Of a stretch of 64,000 nt of DNA, positions 1 through 9,329 are shown piece by piece (the stretch's first letter is position 1; each line of letters starts with the position of its first letter). Both the position numbers and the translations under genes were made by a program. The notes beneath the pieces are model-generated. The model did no database searches. It was given only the letters and a program-made list of their open reading frames with translations, and was not told the origin of the DNA. The stretch is from positions 1,612,001 to 1,676,000 of the forward strand of contig JAALGZ010000006.1 of NCBI GenBank assembly GCA_015227615.1, given 5' to 3'. The DNA is from Labyrinthula sp. Ha. Lineage: Eukaryota; Sar; Bigyra; Labyrinthulida; Labyrinthulaceae.

Positions 1-1614
1 GACAAATCTTACAAATGTTGAAAAGTTAATTATGTTTTGATTTTAGGATTATGCAAAGCTAGTAATGTTATAGCACTCAAATTTCGTCTTTGGGCTCGAT
101 GCTTATTACTATATACTTTACGAATAAAAAAGTAACAGAAAATATGGTTTGTTAGATCGCTTAGAACGGAGAGCAGCTAAGTACTTGAATATTGTGCTTT
201 TGATTTATCAAGTAGAGAATTGGAATATCATGAACGTAATAGTTGGTGTTTTGACTGGAACGTTGGCTTGGTTCTTGAAACCTATATTAAGAAAACTACT
301 GCTTAGGGCGATATTTAAGGATTGAAGAAGGTCAATGAAACTACTTTAGTTGAGTTTAGGAACTTGAAATACAGAAAGAAACCTACTTGTTCGACATTTA
401 TTCAGGTTAAAGCATCATCTCAGAAGTAGTCATAAAGATTAGATATAATCCCTTCGTTCTAAAGGTTACATATAGTTTGGTTTATTATGTGATTGGGCGT
501 TTATTTCAACTCTACGAACCTTACTTAAATAAGAGGTTAAGCTATAAATCAAAATAGATATATCGAGGAAGGATTGCATTCTCATTGTATTTAACACTTT
601 AGAAGAATAAAGCGACCCTTACTTAATAGAAGAACAGCGTTTATATTACCAACTAAAGAAACACCTAAGTGTTTACCCCTTCCTTTAAATATGTTGATTT
701 TCATAGTTTATGTTATTAGAGAAGGTTATAGTAGGGTTCTATGGAGTCTTCAGAGTGAAAAATAACGTAAATGGCAGAAACAGTGAAAGAGAAAACTATA
801 CTAACGGGTTGAAACGATCTGGACCAGTTATATACACTAAGTAAATTTGTTTAAGCAAATCTCTTCAAGCCTTGGTGTTGCTGCCTGAAAGGATGAGGCA
901 AGTTTTTTGCCTACGCTCCTTACAATCCAAAAATAAAGCTAACTTTCAAGGAGGTTCTAGAACGCGAAAGGTTCACTTAAACTCCTCCTCCTCACCTCTT
1001 GGCATAGAGGAAACAAAAAAGATATGTATCAAGTTCGTTCCTACAGTTTTGAAATATGAGTATATTGGATACCGTGATTACGCACTTAAGAAACTCCAAC
1101 TGGGAATTGTACTCTTGTGGATGAACTATAGGATGAACTCCAGTCAAGCTTGGTAAATCCCTATTGTTTAAGTTGTTGAAGACATTCTCATGCACACAAT
1201 CAAGTCTTAAAGTTCTTTTGTTACTTCTTAAAAAGATTTAAAACTTTTCATTAAAAGAAAGCTTATTTTTGCTTATCCATCCAGCACTGTATACACGCCC
1301 AGGTTATTGAAAATTATTATGTATTCAAAGCAGCAAAAATGTTCATTATGAAGTGCTTATCCTTTCCATTACAAGTTTATATATAATATCTCCTTCATCC
1401 AATCATATTCCCTTAAAAATTTGTACAACCAACCAAATCCTTAAATTTTATTTCCATTCAGTTGAATCTAGCGGTGTATATTTTCAAATTAAATTTTCAT
1501 CGTATCTTTTTTTTTATACTGTATTTTAATCTCTTACCAATATATGCCTAAAATATTCTTATACTGCCCATAACAAACGCAAATAATTTATTGAAGAAAC
1601 GAATTACACAGAAA
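1..1614. other. Gene-poor AT-rich flank
   Basis: No coding region could be supported. The longest open frame (about 872-1156, +) has no ATG start, no recognisable motif and a length expected by chance in DNA of this composition. A short perfect hairpin (AGGCAA, spacer GTTTT, TTGCCT) lies near 896-912. The last 200 bases are very T-rich and probably include the 5' flank of the 7TM-RGS gene. Confidence 0.5.
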
Positions 1615-3030
1615 ATGAGTGAGAATGATCTTCCAGCATGTAACTTTCAACCATACTTTCGTATGACTCAGGGTTTAGCTACTTTTTCATATATTCTTTT
1701 CGGTATCTCACTTTTTATAGTTATAGTAACTATTGCTCTTTGGGTGTATAACTATAACCACCCATCACTAAAGTATAGATCCTTTCCTCTTATGTTACTT
1801 TTTACTTATGGAGTTCTTATAAATATATTTGAACAAAGTTTAAACAGAGCAACATTTATTGAATATGCAGAATCTAACTTTACAGAGTTTGATCTTTTAC
1901 ATCAGTGCGAGTTTGAAGTGTTTCACTCAAATATAACTGTTCCAATCGCTATCCTCGTATTTGGATTAAGACTTTATAAGTGGTATAGAAATGTATTGTA
2001 TAATCAAGCACTTGCTAAATATTTTTCTACAAGAGATAAATTAAATATTTTTTCAAATACAACATCGACAAAAACAAGTGAAGCTGATACTATGAGTAGT
2101 CATTTAACAGAGTTGCAGACTTTGAAAGAAAAAGGATCTACAAAAAGAGTAGTAAAAATAACTATTCTTGGAATTATTCTTACTATTCTATATTGTGGAA
2201 CTTTAGCAGTGATAAGCTGTCCAATTACTGATGCATGTCTTTATGAAGATAACTCAACTGAGGCTTTAATTGGACTTGGATTCAATCTCCTACCTGGATT
2301 TTCTTATTTTGTGTTCTTGTATTATATTCGAAAAGCTAGAAAAACATATCCAGATCCTTTTAATGTATTGAAAGAAACTCAAATTGGGTTTTCAATACCA
2401 ATTTTTCTTGCTTTTATTTATGCAGTGTTACGTTTTTCTGATGCATTTGATGTACTTGACGAGAATAAAGATTTTTATTTTTCTTATGGTATTATTATTG
2501 ATATTGGGATTTTATTGGCTTTTATTGTACTTTTAACTATTCCTGTTTTTAAATCATTCTCTTCTTCTAAAGAGAAACAGATTAATCAGTCAATTTCACT
2601 TAATGAAGTATTAACAAATGAAACAGGAAGAAAATTATTTAGAAATCACTTAGTTTTTGAATTCTCTGTTGATAATTTAAATTTTTATTTAGCCGCAAAA
2701 AATTGGAAGGAATATTTTCAACTTAATCCTGATAAGAAAAATTCTATGGAAAAATCAGCTAGAAACTTGTACAATAGATGGCTAAAAAGGGGATCTATGT
2801 TTGAAGTAAATCTTGGATATTTAGATATAGAAATCGTTAAAAAACGTATTGATTCTGGAAACTTTTCAATAGATATGTTTGATGATACTATTGATGGCAT
2901 ATATAGCTTAATGTCTTTGGATTCTTTTACAAGATTTCAAAACACAGAAGTTTTTAAAGGTTACATTGGAATTGGAGAACCGGAACAAGGGGCTAAAAAC
3001 TCAATGTATGGCTTTAGTCCCAGTTTTTAG
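1615..3030 (+). CDS. 7TM-RGS protein
   Basis: This 471-aa single-exon gene encodes a seven-helix membrane protein with a C-terminal RGS domain. Hydrophobic segments lie near residues 24-45, 56-74, 107-124, 179-201, 217-238, 257-273 and 291-312. The RGS domain (about 327-449) shows its usual landmarks: LNEVLTNETGRKLF, EFSVDNLNFY, FEVNL, and IYSLMSLDSFTRFQ at the end. RGS domains speed GTP hydrolysis by G-alpha subunits; fused to seven helices they resemble the plant AtRGS1 arrangement and similar protist proteins, so a plasma-membrane regulator of G-protein signalling is inferred. The ATG at 1615 was chosen because the frame upstream has only a TTG. It ends in TAG and faces the minus-strand gene at 3578-4570. 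The ligand is unknown. Confidence 0.88.
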   Translation: MSENDLPACNFQPYFRMTQGLATFSYILFGISLFIVIVTIALWVYNYNHPSLKYRSFPLMLLFTYGVLINIFEQSLNRATFIEYAESNFTEFDLLHQCEFEVFHSNITVPIAILVFGLRLYKWYRNVLYNQALAKYFSTRDKLNIFSNTTSTKTSEADTMSSHLTELQTLKEKGSTKRVVKITILGIILTILYCGTLAVISCPITDACLYEDNSTEALIGLGFNLLPGFSYFVFLYYIRKARKTYPDPFNVLKETQIGFSIPIFLAFIYAVLRFSDAFDVLDENKDFYFSYGIIIDIGILLAFIVLLTIPVFKSFSSSKEKQINQSISLNEVLTNETGRKLFRNHLVFEFSVDNLNFYLAAKNWKEYFQLNPDKKNSMEKSARNLYNRWLKRGSMFEVNLGYLDIEIVKKRIDSGNFSIDMFDDTIDGIYSLMSLDSFTRFQNTEVFKGYIGIGEPEQGAKNSMYGFSPSF

Positions 3031-3577
3031 TATTCACTCTTTGTTTTTTGTATATTAATTAAGCAACACAAAACTAACATTTTTCACCCCACTCTTTTTT
3101 TTAGTAGTTGTTTGTCCAAATCGCAAATCTATATGCCAGAAAAATTTACTTTTCATAAAATCTTTTTCAAATACTTTATATCTAAAGCCCTTTTTCTAGA
3201 GTTCTATGTTCTTCAAAGTGTTCTAAGAATATCTGAGACATCTGGGAATAGTATTTACCAAGAAGTCAAATAGAAATGCGAAAAAAACTATTTGCTTCCT
3301 CCTTACAGTATATAAATATTATCTAACTCTCGTTTCTTTCTTATTCTTCCAAGTTTTTTTATATCTCTCCAAGTTCTAAAACGTTTTTGAAATTCACTCA
3401 ACTCTTCTGCTTGAACTGACAACCAAACTTATCGTACTTTCTTACCTTTTCCCAAAACCACGCTTGTTGAGTATGTCTTACATTCATATTTACCTGTTGT
3501 ACTCTTTGTACTGGTTGACCTATAGCTTGAAATCTATTTCTTCCTTGTCTCTGCCATCGAACTTGTCTGCGTCTTTG
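3031..3577. other. Convergent intergenic spacer
   Basis: A 547-bp spacer between two genes that point at each other, longer than the other tail-to-tail spacers here. On the minus strand the frame of the neighbouring gene stays open for about 60 codons past its TAA and is unusually rich in Gln and Arg. On the plus strand the frame of the 7TM-RGS gene also stays open for about 80 codons past its TAG. Neither extension has a known motif. Confidence 0.4.
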
Positions 3578-4570
3578 TTATTGATTAACTAGACCATACT
3601 CTACTTCCCATAATCTAACACCAACAAAGTCAATTGGACCAGTAATATGTAAAATAGAAAAGAAAAGAGGAGAAAAAACTTCAAGTAGTGTCAAATTTGA
3701 TAAAAGGACTCCAATATTTAACGTTTCTATAGATATGTTTTGTGTTACAAAACCAAGAAGTTTAACAAAAGAATAAATTCCTTCACTAGTTTCTTCAGGG
3801 GTGAAAATGCTTAACTTTACAATCCTAAGATTTGTTTGTATTCCTGATAGATTGTTTAATATTGAGTTCATTTGGTGAAAATGTGAATATTTTGAATAAT
3901 CCAAGTTCAAATTTATATCAGTTTCTTCAAAACTCCAGTATGGTTGTAATTTTCTTGTTAAACGAAATACGCCAAGACCCTTTTCAAGGTTTTTATATCC
4001 AGTTAAGCGAGATCTTTCATTTACCATTGCTTTCATGTATCCTTTTTCAAATGAACTAATTATATCTTCCTTCTCTTTCAATAATTCTTCTACTTTAAAA
4101 GAGGATAAATAACTTTCTGATAAAGCTGTCGTGAAGAAATAAAGCCATTGATCTATTTCCAGTTTCGGTGGTGAGAACTTTTTCAAAACAAAATTTTTAA
4201 TCCCAAAACCACGCACAATATTTTCTTTTCTATAAAAATAAAGCTTGGTTTCATTTTCTCTGGAGGAAGTAAAAAATTTCTTCTCGCAGCCAAATAAAAG
4301 GAACAAGTTTTCTAAAGGATTTGTTCCCTCAAACAGAATAGATTCAATACTGGGATACTTTACCAATACTTCTCTTAAACAATAAAAGGCGTCATTTTTT
4401 AGCAGGGAATGTATTGTTTTTACTATAAGAACTCGTGGACTTAAGTTTGCCAGACCAGAACGAGAACCAACAGTACTCCCAAGCTCATCGGCTTCTTCTC
4501 TAGCAGCATTAATATCATCTATATATCTTGAAACTGTACAACACTCAGCTGCACTAAACTCCTGGAACAT
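3578..4570 (-). CDS. Unknown 330-aa protein with Leu-rich C-terminal half
   Basis: A 330-codon frame from ATG (4570) to TAA (3578-3580), far longer than chance, so I take it as a real gene. I do not recognise the family. The N-terminal third is acidic and polar (IDDINAAREEADELG). The second half has spaced leucines and isoleucines (LRIVKLSIF, ISIETLNIGVLLSNLTLLEV) that recall irregular leucine-rich repeats, but no clean consensus emerges. There is no signal peptide or clear membrane segment. The 3' end is uncertain: a GT...CAG stretch of 28 nt (GTCTAG to ACGCAG) spans the TAA, and splicing it would give a slightly different short C-terminus ending in TAG. It faces the 7TM-RGS gene. Confidence 0.7.
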   Translation of the reverse strand: MFQEFSAAECCTVSRYIDDINAAREEADELGSTVGSRSGLANLSPRVLIVKTIHSLLKNDAFYCLREVLVKYPSIESILFEGTNPLENLFLLFGCEKKFFTSSRENETKLYFYRKENIVRGFGIKNFVLKKFSPPKLEIDQWLYFFTTALSESYLSSFKVEELLKEKEDIISSFEKGYMKAMVNERSRLTGYKNLEKGLGVFRLTRKLQPYWSFEETDINLNLDYSKYSHFHQMNSILNNLSGIQTNLRIVKLSIFTPEETSEGIYSFVKLLGFVTQNISIETLNIGVLLSNLTLLEVFSPLFFSILHITGPIDFVGVRLWEVEYGLVNQ

Positions 4571-7500
4571 ATTTTCTCCCCTTACTGAATGTATCTTGTT
4601 TTAATTTATTTTAAGTTTCATGGATCAATTTTTGAAACGGGAAGTGCAAAGGTTTGGGACAATTGGAACCGAAAATATTGATAACAACTTGGGACCGGAA
4701 TCGGTACTTGGTACCCGGTTGCTATTGTACAAGAAGTCTAAGACTTCTTTCCGTCATATATTCTAGTTTTATAAGCCGAAAACTAAATATCTACTTTAAC
4801 TAAAACCTCACCCAACTGCAAAAATACTCGACGAGTCATCACATCATAAGCACTAGCCTGGAACACAAGAACATCCAGTGACACTTTTAAGCTGTTGCAA
4901 CTAAACTATTTGGTATAAAAATCCAGGTTTTCCTAAGAATAAACTAGAAGAAGCTCTGGGAAAACTATAACTTATTAAAGAAGGTATCACATTGATGTAG
5001 CATACTGTTGTAAGAATACCTGCTTTAATTCATCGACGTAATAGATTCTTACCCACTACCTCTGAATTAACCCTAGCAACCTATACAATACCTTTCATCA
5101 AATATTTAACCAGTAGTATTACTCGAAATATTTGAACATATTTTCTCTCTGCATGTCAAATTAGTTATCACGTTCTGATTGTAAGGAACTCTCTTCTAGA
5201 AGCCAAAGTGACTATGGGAACCAACAATAGCAAACTGATAATGGCACCACTACCCTTAATAAAAAATGTTGTAAAACACTTGTGCTCTTCTAAAAAATCT
5301 TCAGTCAAGCTCTTATTAGGTATATTTTAAGTAATAGAAAAAGGAACTTTTGATCCTCGCGGTTTTCCACTTTGGCTTCAAGACATCTCCCATGGAGTAA
5401 AGATTATACATTGCTGTGCCTATGCACCATTTCTACAAGTGTGCTTCACATTTTCAATACTCATCAAACTGATAATGTACAGTCAAATTTGAAGAAGAAG
5501 GACTGAAGCCGTGATTAGTAGATGTAGAAGGTTAAAGTCATCTAGGAAACGACTATGAAGGTCTTTACCAGAAGTTACCCATGCTCGAGGTAGCTTTTCC
5601 ATGTTAGTGAAGTGAGTGTCATGTGCCAAATCAAGATATAATCCAATTGCTAAGTAAGGTAGCTAAATGTTTAGAAGAATAGTTTAGTGTTGGAAGAGTT
5701 AAGCATTGAGACAAATATTTATGAGTTTTGAAAATGCATTATCTTCAGACAATCCGATATTATAGAGAGAAATCCGTTAGCCATGAATAGTATATTAAGA
5801 GTTAGGTCGACACTAATAATTTTATGAAATTGATGTAAGCTAAAAGTATGTCATCCAAGAAGAAAATCACCGAAGAGATGCTACCAAATGCTGAAAGTTC
5901 CTTAGAGGTAGAAAAAGGATGTTGCTTAGGGTTTGAGTGTTAAAATTGTTTAAGAAACGTTACTGCAAGGAACAAAGACCTTGCGCATAGAAAAAAATAT
6001 ATAAATGAAATCCATTAGTAGAATGCAATTATTAGTTGAATTAAAACATAATTTGCAAGGGTATTATACTATGGCCCATAAACTAGTAACCTAAGAACAA
6101 GGAAAGTAGCTTTCTTGTATCCTTTCAACATGAGATATCCATGGCCTAATATTTTAGCATTCTTTGATAGGAGAGCTTCCTATAAATATCTTAAAATAAA
6201 CAGGTAAAAAGATGGAAGCTTTCTTAGCACTCTCCACCTTTCAAATTTCCATGGGATAGACCAAATTGATTCTTTCTGTAGCGTTGAGATTTAACTTTCA
6301 GAATTTAACGAGTTTAATGTTCCTTAGAGTATGGAATTTGATTTGAGTAAAAAATAAATAAGCAGTGGAGATGCTTGAGGTTTTGGAGTGACATTGTCTG
6401 CCCTGGTATATTGCAGGGTCAAGTACGATGGATTTCCTCCATTCTTTAGGAGCTATTGGATGTCTGGTAAAACTTTGATGGTTTTTAGGGTGCTTGATCC
6501 AGGGAAAAGCATCTTAGTTGGTCTATGGATGATTAGTATATCTTAGAAGCAAAAAGTTGAATAAACAAAAGGTTTTCAGGATTAACCACTCGTCAAGCTG
6601 CCCTTACTTGAATTTTACAATCTACTCTTCATAGCCTCGCCATATACCACACAAGGTCTACATGAGCGTTGCGTTTCTGTTTCTTTGTTGATTGATTTAT
6701 TGCTTAATTGCCTTGGGAAAATAATTGTGTACATAAAATGTTCAAGTGAGTTTGGGCTGTGTTTATGGGGTTTTTCTGTCAGATATGTCTCCTTTTGAGT
6801 CTCCTTGGCGGGTTTGGCAGAGGATGGCAGGTGGGTCCCGTTTTTTGGAAAAGTGTCTTGCCAAGGAGGGAGTTTTGCTGAATTAGAGCTTAGTTTACCG
6901 GTAAAAACCTCATTCTGTTCAATAATACCTAGAGTTAAAGAAAGTTTTCAGTTTCTTTCTGCGACTTGAGAGAGGATGTTGGGTTGTCCACAACTCTGCT
7001 CGTTAGATAGCTTCTTGGTCTAAGAAGAGGACATCTTCAAGTTTTGGAAGCAATGCTGATATGTTCAATATCGAAGGTTTAACATAAATTTACTTTTTAT
7101 TTTTTAATGTCTACTGCTATAGGAAAAATACTCGATTTGCTTTCCTATGAACCATTCGCATGTTCCGACATCACGGTGTATATTTAAATTACTTGTTATG
7201 AATACGCTCTCATCGGGAAAACCCCATCCAAAGAATAGGCTATAGCTATTTTAAAAACTTTGGTATTTAAATAAATGATTCTGTAGAAGTCTGTAGGGTT
7301 AAAGTGAACTTTTGATAAGTTTGGACCTCAGTTTGCATACTCAAACATACGCTATAAGTGTCATATTCTGTGTCTGAAATTCTATGTAAAATGAAGGTAT
7401 TAGTCGATACCTTTGCAATATTTAATTATGTGAAAGGAGTGAAAGAATAGTTGAAATCAAACTTCTTAGCAATATATGTTCTGGTTAAAGTAAGAGCGCA

Positions 7501-7797
7501 ATCCTACAAGATGGTGTCAACAATACTCAGGTATACCAAAACCAAAAAATCAAAACATCCTTAAAAACATAATTAGCTAATATATTTGTCTTAAGGAGTA
7601 TCGCTTATTTCTTTTTTTCTAGTGCTGTATGTTATTTTATTTATATCAGATACTCTCATTGTAGATGCCTAGTTGAGAACGGAGACTAAAAGAATGAAAA
7701 AACGCGAAAGTCCCCAAAACGCGTAAATTTTGCAACTGAATAAAAATCCCCCACAAGAAACAAGTTTTTCGTCCTTGAAGCCTAAGAAAAAATCAAA
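4571..7797. other. Gene-poor tract between divergent genes
   Basis: About 3.2 kb between the starts of two genes transcribed away from each other. I found no phased exon pair, RNA gene or recognisable transposon. Open stretches of up to about 60 codons occur (for example around 6370-6560, +) but match chance expectation. The right end holds the promoter-proximal sites listed at 7702-7724. Confidence 0.45.
7702..7724. promoter_or_regulatory. Paired CGCGAAA and ACGCGT boxes upstream of RING/B-box gene
   Basis: ACGCGAAA (7702-7709) and ACGCGT (7719-7724) lie 74-96 bp before the ATG at 7798, in otherwise CpG-poor DNA. In fungi and other eukaryotes CGCGAAA resembles the SCB/E2F core and ACGCGT is the MluI cell-cycle box bound by MBF. 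Cell-cycle control of the downstream gene is an inference from these sites alone. Confidence 0.4.
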
Positions 7798-9273
7798 ATG
7801 CGCCGTGAAGATCTAGCATTAACTTTAACAGCAAGTAAGCCGCGCCAAACAACAGGATTTGTTCCTCCACTAAGCTCATTGCACTGTCCTCTATGCACAA
7901 ACTACTTCTCCAACCCAGTAACGCTACCCTGTCTCCATTCATACTGCAGAGCTTGTTTGGAAAAGTATAACACGCTGCGGATCCTCAACGACGAAGCTGA
8001 ATCTTCATACATACCGAAAAACTCATCTAATACACGAACTGGAAGCTTCAGCTCGCAAAGTTTTGAAGAAAAACATGAGTTCAAGTATTCCACAAGAGGA
8101 GAAGAAATCAACATTGAAAAATTGAAAAACCTTCCAGAAATTTTGACAGTTCAATGTCCATGCTGTGTAGAACTTCTTGGCATAGAATCCTTGCCGGAAG
8201 ATAATGCAACGATACCCTTTGAAAATGCACGGTTGGCAAGGATTGTTAATTTAGTATCCTCAGGGGACGATAAGCATTCAATTTTGTGCCAGAATTGTGA
8301 TAAGGCGACATCCGAGTTGAAGTGTGTTACATGCAATGCATGGCTATGTGTCAGTTGTCACGAAACAACTCACAGTTTTCCTATGTTCAAGACTCATCAG
8401 ATACAAAAATTGACACATGAGGAAATGATGGCTTTACCGACTTGTGAGACACACGAAGGAAATCTTCTAGAATTTTTCTCCACGCAAGATGAGGTTGGAG
8501 TGTGTCAGGTTTGCTTGCTGAAAGGAGATTTTGTAGGGAAACCTTATTGCCTGGTATCGGATGTCCGAAAAGCAAGGCAGGCGGAGATAATGAAAGGAGT
8601 TGAAGCTGCTATTGAATTGAAGCAAAAGTTATTACAAGGTAAGGAGAGAGTGTTAAATACTTCAGATAAGCTAGATTCTAACTTGGTCTCTGTTTCTAAC
8701 AAAGTGAAAGAAAATTTTAATCGTATTAGAGCTGCTATTGAAAAGAAGGAGAAGGATGTCTTAAAACAGCTGCAATCTCTTTGTAAAGATAAGAAAAGTC
8801 TACTTGGAGAGCAATCTGACCAAGTTGATTTGATTGTCAAGTACTTAGATGATGGAATTAAAAATGTTAATACAATTCTGCAGCACTCCAATGACGTGGA
8901 ACTTGTTTATTTAACAGTTGTTTTGCAAGAATTTGTGAATGATTTGAACATTGCTGATACAAACAAGTTTACCTTCGAAACAAAACAGTTAAAGCAGTAC
9001 TTCAAGGAAAATGTGGATGCAGAACTTTCTGTTAAATTGAGTGATCAAGTTGAAAAATTGGTCGAGGCTTATGCTCCTGTTAACGCAGATCTTAAGCTTG
9101 CTGAAAAGAAGAGAGCAGCAAGACAAGCTAGGATGAAAAAGTTCAAGACGGAGTCTCCTCAACAACGGAACGTGCAGAAGGAAATACAGCAGCTTACACC
9201 TGAGCAACAAGCCCTAGTCAAAGCTGTAGGAACAGCCAATCCAGAAGATGGAGAAGGATGCAGTATTCAATAA
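7798..9273 (+). CDS. RING/B-box/coiled-coil (TRIM-like) protein, probable E3 ubiquitin ligase
   Basis: This 491-aa single-exon protein carries the TRIM order of domains. The RING has C30, C33, C45, H47, C50, C53 and then C120 and C123, so about 66 residues of polar sequence are inserted before the last Cys pair. A first B-box-like zinc site follows (C164, C167, C176, C179, C184, C187, H192, H200) and a second (C216, H219, then C236 and C239). Residues about 260-400 are Lys/Glu-rich and helical, as expected for the coiled coil. RING-B-box proteins usually transfer ubiquitin from an E2 and dimerise through the coil. No C-terminal SPRY, NHL or similar domain is seen; the tail is basic, then acidic. 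ATG 7798 follows a CAAA context. It ends 56 bp from the end of the RBBP6-like gene on the other strand. Confidence 0.9.
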   Translation: MRREDLALTLTASKPRQTTGFVPPLSSLHCPLCTNYFSNPVTLPCLHSYCRACLEKYNTLRILNDEAESSYIPKNSSNTRTGSFSSQSFEEKHEFKYSTRGEEINIEKLKNLPEILTVQCPCCVELLGIESLPEDNATIPFENARLARIVNLVSSGDDKHSILCQNCDKATSELKCVTCNAWLCVSCHETTHSFPMFKTHQIQKLTHEEMMALPTCETHEGNLLEFFSTQDEVGVCQVCLLKGDFVGKPYCLVSDVRKARQAEIMKGVEAAIELKQKLLQGKERVLNTSDKLDSNLVSVSNKVKENFNRIRAAIEKKEKDVLKQLQSLCKDKKSLLGEQSDQVDLIVKYLDDGIKNVNTILQHSNDVELVYLTVVLQEFVNDLNIADTNKFTFETKQLKQYFKENVDAELSVKLSDQVEKLVEAYAPVNADLKLAEKKRAARQARMKKFKTESPQQRNVQKEIQQLTPEQQALVKAVGTANPEDGEGCSIQ

Positions 9274-9329
9274 TTTGATCTAACGATTAAAAAACTGTTT
9301 GAGAAAATGTTTAAAAAATGCATTATGGT

